DNA of 56,813 nucleotides, taken from an uncultured Prevotellaceae bacterium. GTDB lineage: Bacteria; Bacteroidota; Bacteroidia; Bacteroidales; Bacteroidaceae. The DNA lies in the NCBI GenBank assembly GCA_902774925.1, contig CACYKE010000011.1, positions 1 through 56,813 of the forward strand, read 5' to 3'. The position numbers and the translations under genes were made by a program. The notes under the pieces are model-generated. The model did not search any database and had not been told where the DNA came from. It worked only from the letters and a program-made list of their open reading frames with translations. How positions within the stretch are numbered: position 1 is the first letter of the stretch; the number at the start of each line of letters is the position of its first letter. Shown in pieces: positions 1-6,992 of the stretch.

Positions 1-2
1 CC

Positions 3-101
3 ATCACGGAGGGTTCTGCCTACACCCTGCAAGGCACACCCGCCACGGCCAGCACCCGCGGCATCGTCATCGAGGGCAGTCAAAAGGTAGTTAGAAAATA
101 A
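3..101 (+). CDS. C-terminal end of a secreted or surface protein (5' part outside window)
   Basis: An open frame runs from the window edge to a TAA at 99-101 and encodes 32 residues ending in STRGIVIEGSQKVVRK. This resembles the short C-terminal tail (TRGIVI..GKKVV) found on many Prevotella secreted proteins, and the protein at 31282-32820 ends in a related tail. The following lipoprotein gene starts 7 bases after the stop, so the two may be cotranscribed. The body of the protein is not visible and no function can be given. Confidence 0.55.
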   Translation: MTEGSAYTLQGTPATASTRGIVIEGSQKVVRK

Positions 102-108
102 AGAATAT

Positions 109-2154
109 ATGAGCAAAAAAACACTTCGCTGTTTGACTCTGGTGGTGACCGTTACCGCTGCCTTATTCCTGTTAGGATGTGGAGGCAACTCCAAAGAACA
201 GGAAAGGCTGTGCAGAGAAGCAGAAGACATGGTGTACGAGGCCTATATGGCCAAGGACTACCCGCGCATCATAGAGCTTGTGGACAGTATCAAACCGCTG
301 GGAAATTTCTCCGAGGGCAAGGCTTGCTACTGGCTGGGCTACGCCTACGACAGGATGATGCAGAAGCGCATGGCCGAGCTGTACTGGAAGACGGGTATCG
401 CCGCAGTGGAGAACTCTACCGACGATGAGGACGTGCGGGTGTATGCCGGCATTGCCAACCGTCTGACGGGTCTTTTGAGTACATGGACTGAATACGAGGC
501 CGCCCTGAAAGTAGCCATACCCGCTACAGAAAGGCTAAAAAGCCTGGGACGCGACACGACCAGCGAATACACCAACATGCTCATCTATATCGGCTGTAGT
601 CAGAGCCGTCTGGACAATCGTCTGGAAGAAGCCTATAGCGCTCACATCTACAATATCCATAAACACCCGAATGCCATCAGTTTCCGCGATGCCATCGTGG
701 GCGTGATCAACATCAGCTACAACTACTTGGAAATAGCCGACTATAAGAAGGCTGTATTATGGCTTGAGCGCCTGAACCAGCTGATCGACGGATATGAAAA
801 GCAGGCTGACGCGCGACCTGACTATAGCAACAAACAGCGGGCACGCTACAACATCTATTTAGCCAGAGCTTTAGAGGGTATGGGGCGCAAGGACGAAGCC
901 GCCGAGGCCTACAGGCTGTTTTGCCAGACTGATTTCTTCCAGACGGCAGAAGGCAAGATACTGGCCAGCGACTATCTGCGGCTGGCAGGACGTTGGCAGG
1001 ATGCTGCCGACAACTTCGGAAGCCTGGATGAAATGATGAAAGAGTTCGGCACCAGCTATTCGTTGGAGAACATACAAAAAATGCTCCTAAAGAAGTATGA
1101 AGTCAATAAGAAGGCCGGTCGTATCGACACAGCCCGTGCCGTGAGTATAAGTATCACCGAACGACTTGACTCGGCCATTACTCTTTCGCGCAGCGCCGAA
1201 GCCCGTGAAGAGGCGGCTGTACACCAGAAGGAACTGGAGATGACCGCCGAAAACGAGCGAAACATACGCCAGCGCCACATCACCCAACTCATTGCCATGA
1301 CGGCGATTGTCGTTCTCCTTATCATCTACATCATTGTGCGCCACCGCATGGGAGCCCGTCTTGAGAAAGCTCACAACGAGCTGAAGACTGCCTACGACCA
1401 ACTCGAAGAGACCACCACCGCCAAAGAGCGTATGGAGAGTGAACTGCGCATTGCCTGCGACATCCAGATGTCGATGGTGCCCAGCACTTTTCCCGACTAT
1501 GAAGGCCTAGACATGTATGCGTCAATGACACCAGCCAAGGAGGTGGGTGGCGACCTCTACGGCTATCATCTGGAGGGCGACAAGCTCTATTTTGCCCTTG
1601 GGGATGTCAGCGGCAAAGGCGTGCCCGCCTCGCTGTTCATGGCACAGGCCACACGACTGTTCCTCACCCATGCCACACAGGGCATGATGCCGGCAGAGAT
1701 CTGCACGAGCATCAACAAAGCCCTTGCCGGTGAAGATAACGTGAACGCCATGTTCGTAACTATGTTTATTGGTCTTCTCGACTTGAAAACGGGCCATCTC
1801 GACTTCTGCAACGCAGGACATAATGCGCCTGTCCTCGGCGGCGGTGAACTGGGTGGCGAGTTTCTCGACATGCTGCCCAATGCGCCCATAGGACTCTGGC
1901 CAGGACTGGAGTATGAGGGCGAGGAACTGGACAGCATCAAGGGACGGCAGCTGTTTATCTATACCGACGGTCTGAACGAAGCCGAGAACCGGCAGCAGGA
2001 GCAGTTCGGTGACGACCGCCTGTTGGAGATTCTACGTGCCATCCATTACGAAAATGCCCGCCAGGTCATTGAGGCCATAGAGGCCGAAGTGGAAAAGCAC
2101 CGCGACGGAGCCGAACCCAACGACGACCTGACCATGATGTGTATCAAATTATGA
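109..2154 (+). CDS. Lipoprotein with TPR-like sensor region and cytoplasmic SpoIIE/RsbU-type PP2C phosphatase domain
   Basis: 681 residues. A signal peptide ends in a lipobox (LFLLGC, Cys24). A helical TPR-like region follows to about residue 350, then one transmembrane helix near 392-411, a coiled-coil linker, and a SpoIIE/PP2C serine phosphatase domain from about 450 to the end. The metal-binding motifs VGGDLY and GDVSGKG and the late YTDGLNEAEN and PNDDLT motifs are present, so the domain looks active. In known RsbU-type proteins such a domain dephosphorylates an anti-anti-sigma factor. Having a lipid anchor and a transmembrane helix in one chain implies a periplasmic sensor held at both ends. 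No partner STAS protein or anti-sigma kinase is encoded nearby. Confidence 0.85.
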   Translation: MSKKTLRCLTLVVTVTAALFLLGCGGNSKEQERLCREAEDMVYEAYMAKDYPRIIELVDSIKPLGNFSEGKACYWLGYAYDRMMQKRMAELYWKTGIAAVENSTDDEDVRVYAGIANRLTGLLSTWTEYEAALKVAIPATERLKSLGRDTTSEYTNMLIYIGCSQSRLDNRLEEAYSAHIYNIHKHPNAISFRDAIVGVINISYNYLEIADYKKAVLWLERLNQLIDGYEKQADARPDYSNKQRARYNIYLARALEGMGRKDEAAEAYRLFCQTDFFQTAEGKILASDYLRLAGRWQDAADNFGSLDEMMKEFGTSYSLENIQKMLLKKYEVNKKAGRIDTARAVSISITERLDSAITLSRSAEAREEAAVHQKELEMTAENERNIRQRHITQLIAMTAIVVLLIIYIIVRHRMGARLEKAHNELKTAYDQLEETTTAKERMESELRIACDIQMSMVPSTFPDYEGLDMYASMTPAKEVGGDLYGYHLEGDKLYFALGDVSGKGVPASLFMAQATRLFLTHATQGMMPAEICTSINKALAGEDNVNAMFVTMFIGLLDLKTGHLDFCNAGHNAPVLGGGELGGEFLDMLPNAPIGLWPGLEYEGEELDSIKGRQLFIYTDGLNEAENRQQEQFGDDRLLEILRAIHYENARQVIEAIEAEVEKHRDGAEPNDDLTMMCIKL

Positions 2155-2272
2155 GCAATGAGATGATGGTAACCAGGGTTTAAGAACGTTAAATACGTTA
2201 AATCTTCATGCTTTTGGGACACCAAAGAATCCCCAACGTCACTTTTCTACCGTTTAACATGTAAGTTATTGA

Positions 2273-3124
2273 TTATCAATATTTAAAATATTCGATAGAT
2301 GTCATCTTACCTCCCTAGTTCTCTCAAACAGTGTAACTACAATCGGTAGTGCTGCTTTCTATGGATGCGGCCTAAATCAAATAACCATACCTAATAGTGT
2401 GACGAGCATTGAAAGAGGTGCTTTTTCAGGTTGGGATCTTCCTGTTGTTATTTCATTAATAGAGAATCCATTCAAAATATACGGGAAAGCAGATGAATAC
2501 AATAGAACTTTTAGCCAGAACACATTTAACAATGCCACACTGTATGTTCCTGCGGGAACGATAGACAAATATAAAGCAACGGAGGGGTGGAAGGACTTCT
2601 TGTTTATCGAGGAAGGAACTGGCGGTGGAGGGACCACGCCCGAGAAATGCGCCAAACCCACCATTAGCTATAACAAAGGTAAACTTATATACCACTGCGA
2701 GACAGAAGGCGCTACGTGCCAGTACAATATCATGGACAACGACATCAAGACAGGATGTGGTAAAGAAGTACAATTGGCCGTCACCTACAACATCAGCGTC
2801 TATGCCATCAAGGCGGGCTATGAAAACTCTGAAACGGCAACGGCTACGCTCTGCTGGATAGACCAACAGCCCAAGACGGAAGGTATCACCAATGGCATAG
2901 CTAACATCCCTGCTAACGCCGTGCTGATTCAGAGCGAGGGAGGTATTCTGAAGGTGGAAGGCATTGATGATGGAGCGCAAGTTTCCGTATATACTCCCGA
3001 TGGCAAGCAGGCCGGTAGTGCTGTTTGTCGAAATGGTGCCGCCCTCGTTGGTACCAACATCCAGCCCGGCAATACCGCCATCGTGAAGATTGGAGAAAAG
3101 GCCGTAAAAGTGATAGTGAAGTAA
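2273..3124 (+). pseudogene. 5'-truncated BspA-like leucine-rich-repeat surface protein
   Basis: The frame is open from just after an in-frame TGA at 2270-2272. It encodes about two LRR_5/BspA repeats (NSVTTIGSAAFYG, then IPNSVTSIERGAF), a linker with a TPEKCAKPTI beta-domain start, and a C-terminal domain ending in KAVKVIVK. No signal peptide or credible start is present. The GTG at 2399 lies inside a repeat, so I read this as the 3' remnant of a longer adhesin-like gene. Upstream sequence 2155-2272 has no recognisable coding content. Confidence 0.7.
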
Positions 3125-3150
3125 TAATATTCAAGTAGAACGGTAAAACT

Positions 3151-3177
3151 CCCCGCGATTCACTCAGGATTGCGGGG
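3151..3177. terminator. Bidirectional terminator between convergent genes
   Basis: An 11-bp stem (CCCCGCGATTC pairing with GGATTGCGGGG, two wobble pairs) with a 5-base loop is followed by TGTTTTGTT on the plus strand and preceded by AAAACT. It lies between the LRR remnant and the converging peptidase gene. Confidence 0.75.
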
Positions 3178-3184
3178 TGTTTTG

Positions 3185-3604
3185 TTACTTGTAGTACCCG
3201 AGGCGGATGTAATGCCTGGGGGTGGCGAAGGGCGTCCAGGAGATGTGGAGCCAGCCGGGGCCGGTCAGCAGCTGGTCGGTATAGTCGCAGGCGCGGAGGA
3301 AGTCCACCAGGCGCTGGAACTGGCGCGGGTCCTTGGGGCGGATGTCGGCAGCCTGACCGAGCAGGTGCTGCGAGTTGCGGACGCCACCCACCTCGCGGTT
3401 GTAGGCCTCGTTGCGGTAGCCCGAGTTGACGATGATGGCTCCCACCTCGCGGCGTGCAGGCTCCAACAGGTACTGGCAACCGTATTTCAGGTTGAACAAC
3501 ACCTGCGGCGTTGGCAGGTTGTCGGGGTGCTTTCCCAGGTTGAGAAACTCGCTCAGCTTAAAGTGAGGCGATAAGCGAATGTCATTGAGCTGTGTGTTTT
3601 CCAT
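3185..3604 (-). CDS. M15-family (M15_3) D-Ala-D-Ala carboxypeptidase-like metallopeptidase
   Basis: 139 residues with the zinc-peptidase pattern: SGYRNEAYNREVGG, then SQHLLGQAADI (His and Asp ligands), and GWLHISW with the final His. This matches small phage-type peptidase M15_3 proteins that cut peptidoglycan cross-links. There is no signal peptide, as usual for endolysin-like members. A 29-residue smalltalk-like gene lies 21 bases upstream on the same strand. In Bacteroidales such peptides commonly sit beside cell-wall hydrolases, so the two probably form a phage-derived pair. Confidence 0.8.
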   Translation of the reverse strand: MENTQLNDIRLSPHFKLSEFLNLGKHPDNLPTPQVLFNLKYGCQYLLEPARREVGAIIVNSGYRNEAYNREVGGVRNSQHLLGQAADIRPKDPRQFQRLVDFLRACDYTDQLLTGPGWLHISWTPFATPRHYIRLGYYK

Positions 3605-3625
3605 TGATTTTTCGTGTGATGAGTT

Positions 3626-3715
3626 TTACATAATAGTTGCTTCGCCGGCTGCGCCGAGGAGGGCGGCGATAATGTAACCAAGGACCTTGAGTACTGTTTT
3701 TACTGTTTTGTTCAT
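3626..3715 (-). CDS. Smalltalk-like micro-protein (29 aa)
   Basis: ATG at 3715 to TAA at 3626 encodes 29 residues: a basic start (MNKTVKTVLKVLG), a hydrophobic helix (YIIAALLGAAG) and EATIM. Length, composition and place beside a cell-wall hydrolase match the smalltalk proteins of Bacteroides and Prevotella, whose function is unknown. A promoter-like TAACTTCG lies about 48 bases upstream, inside the end of the neighbouring toxin gene. Confidence 0.65.
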   Translation of the reverse strand: MNKTVKTVLKVLGYIIAALLGAAGEATIM

Positions 3716-3754
3716 AATTCTGTGTGTTTTAAATGTTAATAAATAGGGTTAATT

Positions 3755-4051
3755 TCACACTGCGAAGTTACAAAAAAATATCGAGAAAACCAAATGTTTT
3801 CCTATCGTTGTCTTGGTCACGTAATAGATAAGGTTGTAGTTCGTGTTAAGTGAGATAGACCGATACTTATACTGGCGGTCAGCCAAAAGCATTTCCGGGT
3901 GTCCTACCTCAGGATGCTTAAGCAATGTCTCGCCACGGTCGTTAACACGCTTAATGAATTTTTCGGCTGATCGTGGTCCAGCATATTCTGCAAAGACAGA
4001 CACAATCCTTAGGAATTCTTCGCGAGCCTGCTTAGTAAACTGCAGTTTCAT
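3755..4051 (-). CDS. RelE/ParE-superfamily toxin
   Basis: 98 residues beginning MKLQFTKQAREEFLRI, with the central RSAEKFIKRV helix and a PEVGHPEM...YKYRSISL..NYNLIYYV core typical of RelE/ParE toxins, which act as mRNA interferases or gyrase inhibitors. It overlaps the upstream antitoxin gene by 20 bases, the usual antitoxin-toxin order. The C terminus (HLVFSIFFCNFAV) does not look like a family end and is encoded by promoter-like DNA of the next transcription unit, so the native end may have been lost. Activity is uncertain. Confidence 0.75.
   Translation of the reverse strand: MKLQFTKQAREEFLRIVSVFAEYAGPRSAEKFIKRVNDRGETLLKHPEVGHPEMLLADRQYKYRSISLNTNYNLIYYVTKTTIGKHLVFSIFFCNFAV
3763..3770 (-). 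promoter_or_regulatory. Putative -7 box (TAACTTCG) for the smalltalk/M15 pair
   Basis: The sequence differs by one base from TAnnTTTG and is followed by CAGTGTGAAATTAA, like the other small-gene promoters here (TTTGCAGCGTGAAAT). It lies inside the last codons of the toxin gene. Confidence 0.5.
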
Positions 4052-4265
4052 AGCGACTCACGATAGACTGAGCGTCCGACATCACTTGTTCCCACGAGAA
4101 ACCTATGCCCTCGTTGATTTCCTGTTCGGCCTGGTCAATACGAGCATTCATCTCCTCCAGATTGCTTACATCGGCACGCATCGCAGCCCCAACAGGTTCT
4201 GCAGCCATATCTGTAGATTGCTCTATGTCCTTCTTTTCTTCGCTCATAGGTTTCTGTTTTTTCAT
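4032..4265 (-). CDS. Putative antitoxin paired with the RelE/ParE-type toxin
   Basis: 77 residues if started at the ATG at 4263-4265 (MKKQKPMSEEKK); an upstream ATG adds four residues encoded by promoter-leader DNA. The protein is acidic and helical (NLEEMNARIDQAEQEI) and ends FSWEQVMSDAQSIVSRYE, a pattern common in antitoxins that bind toxin through the C terminus. The fold is not certain; the call rests on size, acidity and overlap with the toxin gene. A promoter TATCTTTG sits 10 bases before the start. Confidence 0.6.
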   Translation of the reverse strand: MKKQKPMSEEKKDIEQSTDMAAEPVGAAMRADVSNLEEMNARIDQAEQEINEGIGFSWEQVMSDAQSIVSRYETAVY

Positions 4266-4274
4266 TTCACGCTG

Positions 4275-4282
4275 CAAAGATA
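4275..4282 (-). promoter_or_regulatory. -7 box (TATCTTTG) of the antitoxin-toxin operon
   Basis: Exact TAnnTTTG, followed by CAGCGTGAAATG, so the start codon lies within the conserved leader. Confidence 0.7.
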
Positions 4283-4374
4283 GTGTAAATTGAACGAAAA
4301 AACAAATTTTCCCCTACTTTTTTATCCTTCTTCCCCCTACACAGGGGGATAAGAGAGGGTCTCGGACGAAAAAA

Positions 4375-4399
4375 ACGGAAGCCGCGATTGGACTTCCGT
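4375..4399 (-). terminator. Rho-independent terminator in repeat copy 1
   Basis: Stem ACGGAAG/CTTCCGT with T-run on the minus strand, about 30 bases after the stop of the frameshifted small gene. Confidence 0.65.
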
Positions 4400-4431
4400 T
4401 TCCTGTTTTATTCTTTAATTCTCACAGAGGT

Positions 4432-4588
4432 TTAATCGTCCTCTTTTACTATCTGAGTGAAATCCGACCAGTTCTCAACCTTGAAGGCTCGGATATCTCG
4501 AACTGAAGCCTTGAACCACGTTATCTTCTTTAAGGCGTAGATGGCAGCAATCTCCAATCTTTGGCTCCATATGCTTTATTTTTTTCAT
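4432..4588 (-). pseudogene. Small frameshifted gene (about 50 codons) in a repeat-bounded cassette
   Basis: The leader of repeat copy 2 gives an ATG at 4586-4588 ([12 protein letters not shown]...). The residues that look protein-like lie in another frame: [15 protein letters not shown]...[15 protein letters not shown], ending at TAA 4432-4434. The distance from start to stop is not a multiple of three, so one indel near 4545-4560 would join them. I recognise no family. Confidence 0.45.
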
Positions 4589-4752
4589 TTCACGCTGCAA
4601 AGATAGTGTAAATTGAGTGAAAAAACAAATTTTCCCCTACTTTTTTATCCTTCTTCCCCCTACACAGGGGGATAAGAGAGGGTCTCGGACGAAAAAACGG
4701 AAGCCGTGAGATGACTTCCGTTTCCTGTTTTATTCTTTAATTCTCACAAAGG
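4581..4752. repeat. Intergenic cassette repeat, copy 2
   Basis: Second copy of the unit at 4258-4430. It supplies a promoter (TATCTTTG, 4598-4605) for the frameshifted small gene and a terminator (4697-4721) for the YafQ-type toxin gene upstream. Confidence 0.9.
4697..4721 (-). terminator. Rho-independent terminator after the YafQ-type toxin gene
   Basis: Same ACGGAAG/CTTCCGT stem as copy 1, followed by a T-run on the minus strand. Confidence 0.65.
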
Positions 4753-4771
4753 GACTGTCCCCGCGTGAGCC

Positions 4772-5044
4772 TTAGAATAGGTCTGAGTGAGTGCCCGTCT
4801 GTAGAAACAGCAGCGTCAGTTTCGTTTCGTTCTGCTGCCACGTCATCAGCCAGTCCGACTGTATGTGGCACTCCCATTGTCCGTCCATGTCGCCCGACAA
4901 CTTGTGTGGACGGTACTGTGCGGGCAACGTGCCTGTAGCAGCAAGCAACGCCACAGCGTCCTGTATAAGTTGCATGTCCAGACCGCGCTTCTTGCAACGT
5001 TTCAGGTCTTTCTCGAAACGCTTGGTGTAGTCGATGCTATACAT
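4772..5044 (-). CDS. YafQ-family mRNA interferase toxin
   Basis: 90 residues from the ATG at 5042-5044 (the longer frame needs a TTG). YSIDYTKRFEKDLKRCKKRG, then LPAQYRPHKLSGDMDGQWECHI, DWLMTW and LLFLQTGTHSDLF is the YafQ/RelE pattern, with the HKL, ECHI and GTHSDLF motifs intact, including the catalytic His of the last motif. YafQ toxins cut mRNA at the ribosome. The gene begins one base after the upstream antitoxin stop. The GGGACTGTCCCC motif lies just past its 3' end. Confidence 0.88.
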   Translation of the reverse strand: MYSIDYTKRFEKDLKRCKKRGLDMQLIQDAVALLAATGTLPAQYRPHKLSGDMDGQWECHIQSDWLMTWQQNETKLTLLFLQTGTHSDLF

Positions 5045-5045
5045 A

Positions 5046-5276
5046 TCAGCCAAGTATTTGCTTAAACATGTCGTCCACGCTGTCGGCGTGATACACTCGG
5101 CCGTTCTTCACGTCGTCCATCGCTTCACGGTATCCTGCCGTCTTGGTGATATCATACTCCTTCGGCTTGGCATCCTTCTGTACCTTAACCGAAGCCACAC
5201 CTACCAACATCTTACAGGCCTGCTTAACTTTTTGGACGAGGCTTTCGTCGGGAATATGTAATACTAATGTAGCCAT
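5046..5276 (-). CDS. Antitoxin of the YafQ-type pair
   Basis: 76 residues: an N-terminal strand (MATLVLHIPDESLVQKVKQA) as in ribbon-helix-helix-like antitoxins, a middle KEYDITKTAGYREAMDDV segment, and a C terminus (VDDMFKQILG) that would bind the toxin. The pairing and one-base spacing with the YafQ gene carry the assignment. Expression is expected from TATCTTTG at 5306-5313, possibly autoregulated. Confidence 0.75.
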   Translation of the reverse strand: MATLVLHIPDESLVQKVKQACKMLVGVASVKVQKDAKPKEYDITKTAGYREAMDDVKNGRVYHADSVDDMFKQILG

Positions 5277-5305
5277 AATCTTTGTTGTTTATTAATTTCA
5301 CGCTG

Positions 5306-5313
5306 CAAAGATA
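5306..5313 (-). promoter_or_regulatory. -7 box (TATCTTTG) of the YafQ-type toxin-antitoxin operon
   Basis: Exact TAnnTTTG followed by CAGCGTGAAATTAAT, the same leader as at 4275 and 4598. Confidence 0.7.
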
Positions 5314-5373
5314 CGAATAAGTGAGCAAAATACCAAATTAATTTGAGTATTTTCGAACGGAAGTATCTTCTCG

Positions 5374-6591
5374 CTAAGCGAAAAGATAGTGCAAAGTCGA
5401 TTTTTTTCTTTTATTTCCGAAATGCAGCCTATCTTCACCACTCAACAGCACCTCTTTACCTCCCCTAATTCTGTTCAAAGTAACTTCTTCATCAATACCT
5501 GCAAGCTTGCCACACAGACGTATTTGTTTGTTTGTCTTGCTTTTATCCACGCTTTTAGGTAGAACGCCATCATATTTCTCAATGATTGCCTTTACGTAAG
5601 GGTGTAAGGGTATTATAACAGTCTTGTTGGTCTTATGAGTTGGCACTGTCATTCTGTCCCCACTAATACACGCTTTTGAAAGGTCGTGCCAATCACCATA
5701 TCTTAGTCCCGTCCAACACGCAATCACAAACAAGTCTCTTGTCTGTTCAATGTTACTCTTAGGGTCTATTTGCTCTATTACGTCCTTGCTATTGAAGTCA
5801 ATCTCATAGATGCGTCTTATCTCATCCTCAGTCAGATAGATGTTACCCACATCATGGGTTTTCGTTGTGTACTGATGGAAGGACGGGTCTTTGACAAGAC
5901 CATCTTTCTCTGCATCAGACAACCAAACCTTCATTATACTATACTGTGAAGAAATGGTATTGGCTGCATATCCCTTCTTATTCATCCATGCAGTAAACTT
6001 TTCCTCTAACTTACTATTGAACAGTTCCCAAACAAGACCTAATTTTTTCTCTGAGCAAAAGAGTTGTAAACGCTTCAAGGCATTCTTGTGATTATAGACA
6101 GTTCCACTACAAAGCGTTCTTTTCGTACTCTTGTTGGTCATGGACTTCTTGCGTTCGATGTAGTCTTGAATAAAGTCCAATGGATTCTTGCGTATCATAG
6201 CTTCCTTACCTCTCAATTTGGCAGAGAGGAAGGCCTCAAAGGTCTCTTTGGAAAAGTCCATACTATCGTCTAACAAATTCTCCTGTGAGACAGCTACACC
6301 ATATTCTTGACAATATCCAAGTATCTTACGCAGTTGCTTATTCAGTTCCTTATTGGCTCGTTTCTGTACTGCTGAAATATTGCCGTCAACAATGGCTCTT
6401 TCGCCTACTTGATTTCGCTCTGCCCTAATCCAATACTCAGGCTCTATCCTCAGTCCTGTGTAGATACGAACACGCTGACGATTAATCGTCGTTGTTAACC
6501 AAATCTGTGCTTTACTTCCCTTCTTCATCACCAAGTTAAAATTGACTCTCAGTGAAAACCTTCCATTGATATTAATATCATTTTCAATCAT
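5374..6591 (-). pseudogene. Tyrosine site-specific integrase lacking its catalytic C terminus
   Basis: 405 residues. There is an arm-binding domain (IWLTTTINRQRVRIYTGLRI), a SAM-like core-binding domain (about 140-250), and the first catalytic segment with Arg (CWTGLRYGDWHDL). Homology stops at GGKEVLLSGE and the tail KRKKSTLHYLFA is unrelated. The HxxR box and nucleophile Tyr are missing, so recombination is not expected. Full-length relatives in Bacteroidetes mobile elements run about 30-60 residues further. The break is next to the YafQ-type operon, which suggests a deletion joined the remnant to it. Confidence 0.85.
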
Positions 6592-6787
6592 AATGGTATT
6601 GAAATTAAGTTAATGAAATGAATATGTAAATAGAATGCTGATATATGCCCATATTCCGTTAAACGTATATCGCCCAAAGCAAATATACACAAAAAAAACG
6701 AGAAAAAGAAACCTAAGCAATATAATTTTTCCAAGTCCCATTATTAGCTGTCCCAAAATCTGTCCCATTCTACTGTCCTTTTTTCGG

Positions 6788-6819
6788 CAAAGTTACAGCT
6801 TAAATTCCATTGAACCAAA
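6788..6819 (-). promoter_or_regulatory. Promoter of the truncated integrase
   Basis: TAACTTTG (6788-6795) with TTTG (6816-6819) spaced 20 bases, both exact to consensus. It implies a leader of about 190 bases. A 12-bp direct repeat GTGGTGTCAAAA at 6834-6845 and 6847-6858 lies just upstream. The rest of 6592-6925 shows no gene. Confidence 0.65.
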
Positions 6820-6925
6820 CGGCAAAAATGAAGGTGGTGTCAAAAAGTGGTGTCAAAATACAAAAATTAAGAGACAAGCTAAAATTTCTTAATTAGTCAC
6901 GTAAATTATTGAAAATCAGAACATA

Positions 6926-6954
6926 GAAAAAGCCCCAAACCGAAGTTTGAGGCT
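6926..6954 (-). terminator. Rho-independent terminator of guaA
   Basis: Stem AGCCTCAAAC/GTTTGGGGCT with TTCG loop, followed by TTTTTCT on the minus strand, about 40 bases past the guaA stop. Confidence 0.85.
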
Positions 6955-6992
6955 CTTGTAAGTGCTTGAAATAGGCTAAAAAAGCCCTATTT

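Larger units (their letters stand above)
4258..4430. repeat. Intergenic cassette repeat, copy 1
   Basis: About 173 bp nearly identical to 4581-4752. Reading leftward it carries, in order, a terminator hairpin (4375-4399) for the upstream gene, a small hairpin CCCCCTACACAGGGGG, and a promoter with leader and ATG for the next gene. Differences between copies are a few substitutions around the hairpin loop and one run length. Confidence 0.9.

Noticed and set aside
2399-3124. Intact protein starting at GTG 2399
   Set aside because: The frame continues upstream with another leucine-rich repeat and there is no signal peptide, so the GTG is inside a truncated gene.
4032-5276. Toxin-antitoxin pairs plus ATPase as a defence island
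   Set aside because: The ATPase is 25 kb away with housekeeping and catabolic genes between, and no known defence effector is encoded, so no defence system is claimed.
6592-6892. Plus-strand frame of 85 codons upstream of the truncated integrase
   Set aside because: AT-rich, no recognisable features, and antisense to the integrase promoter.
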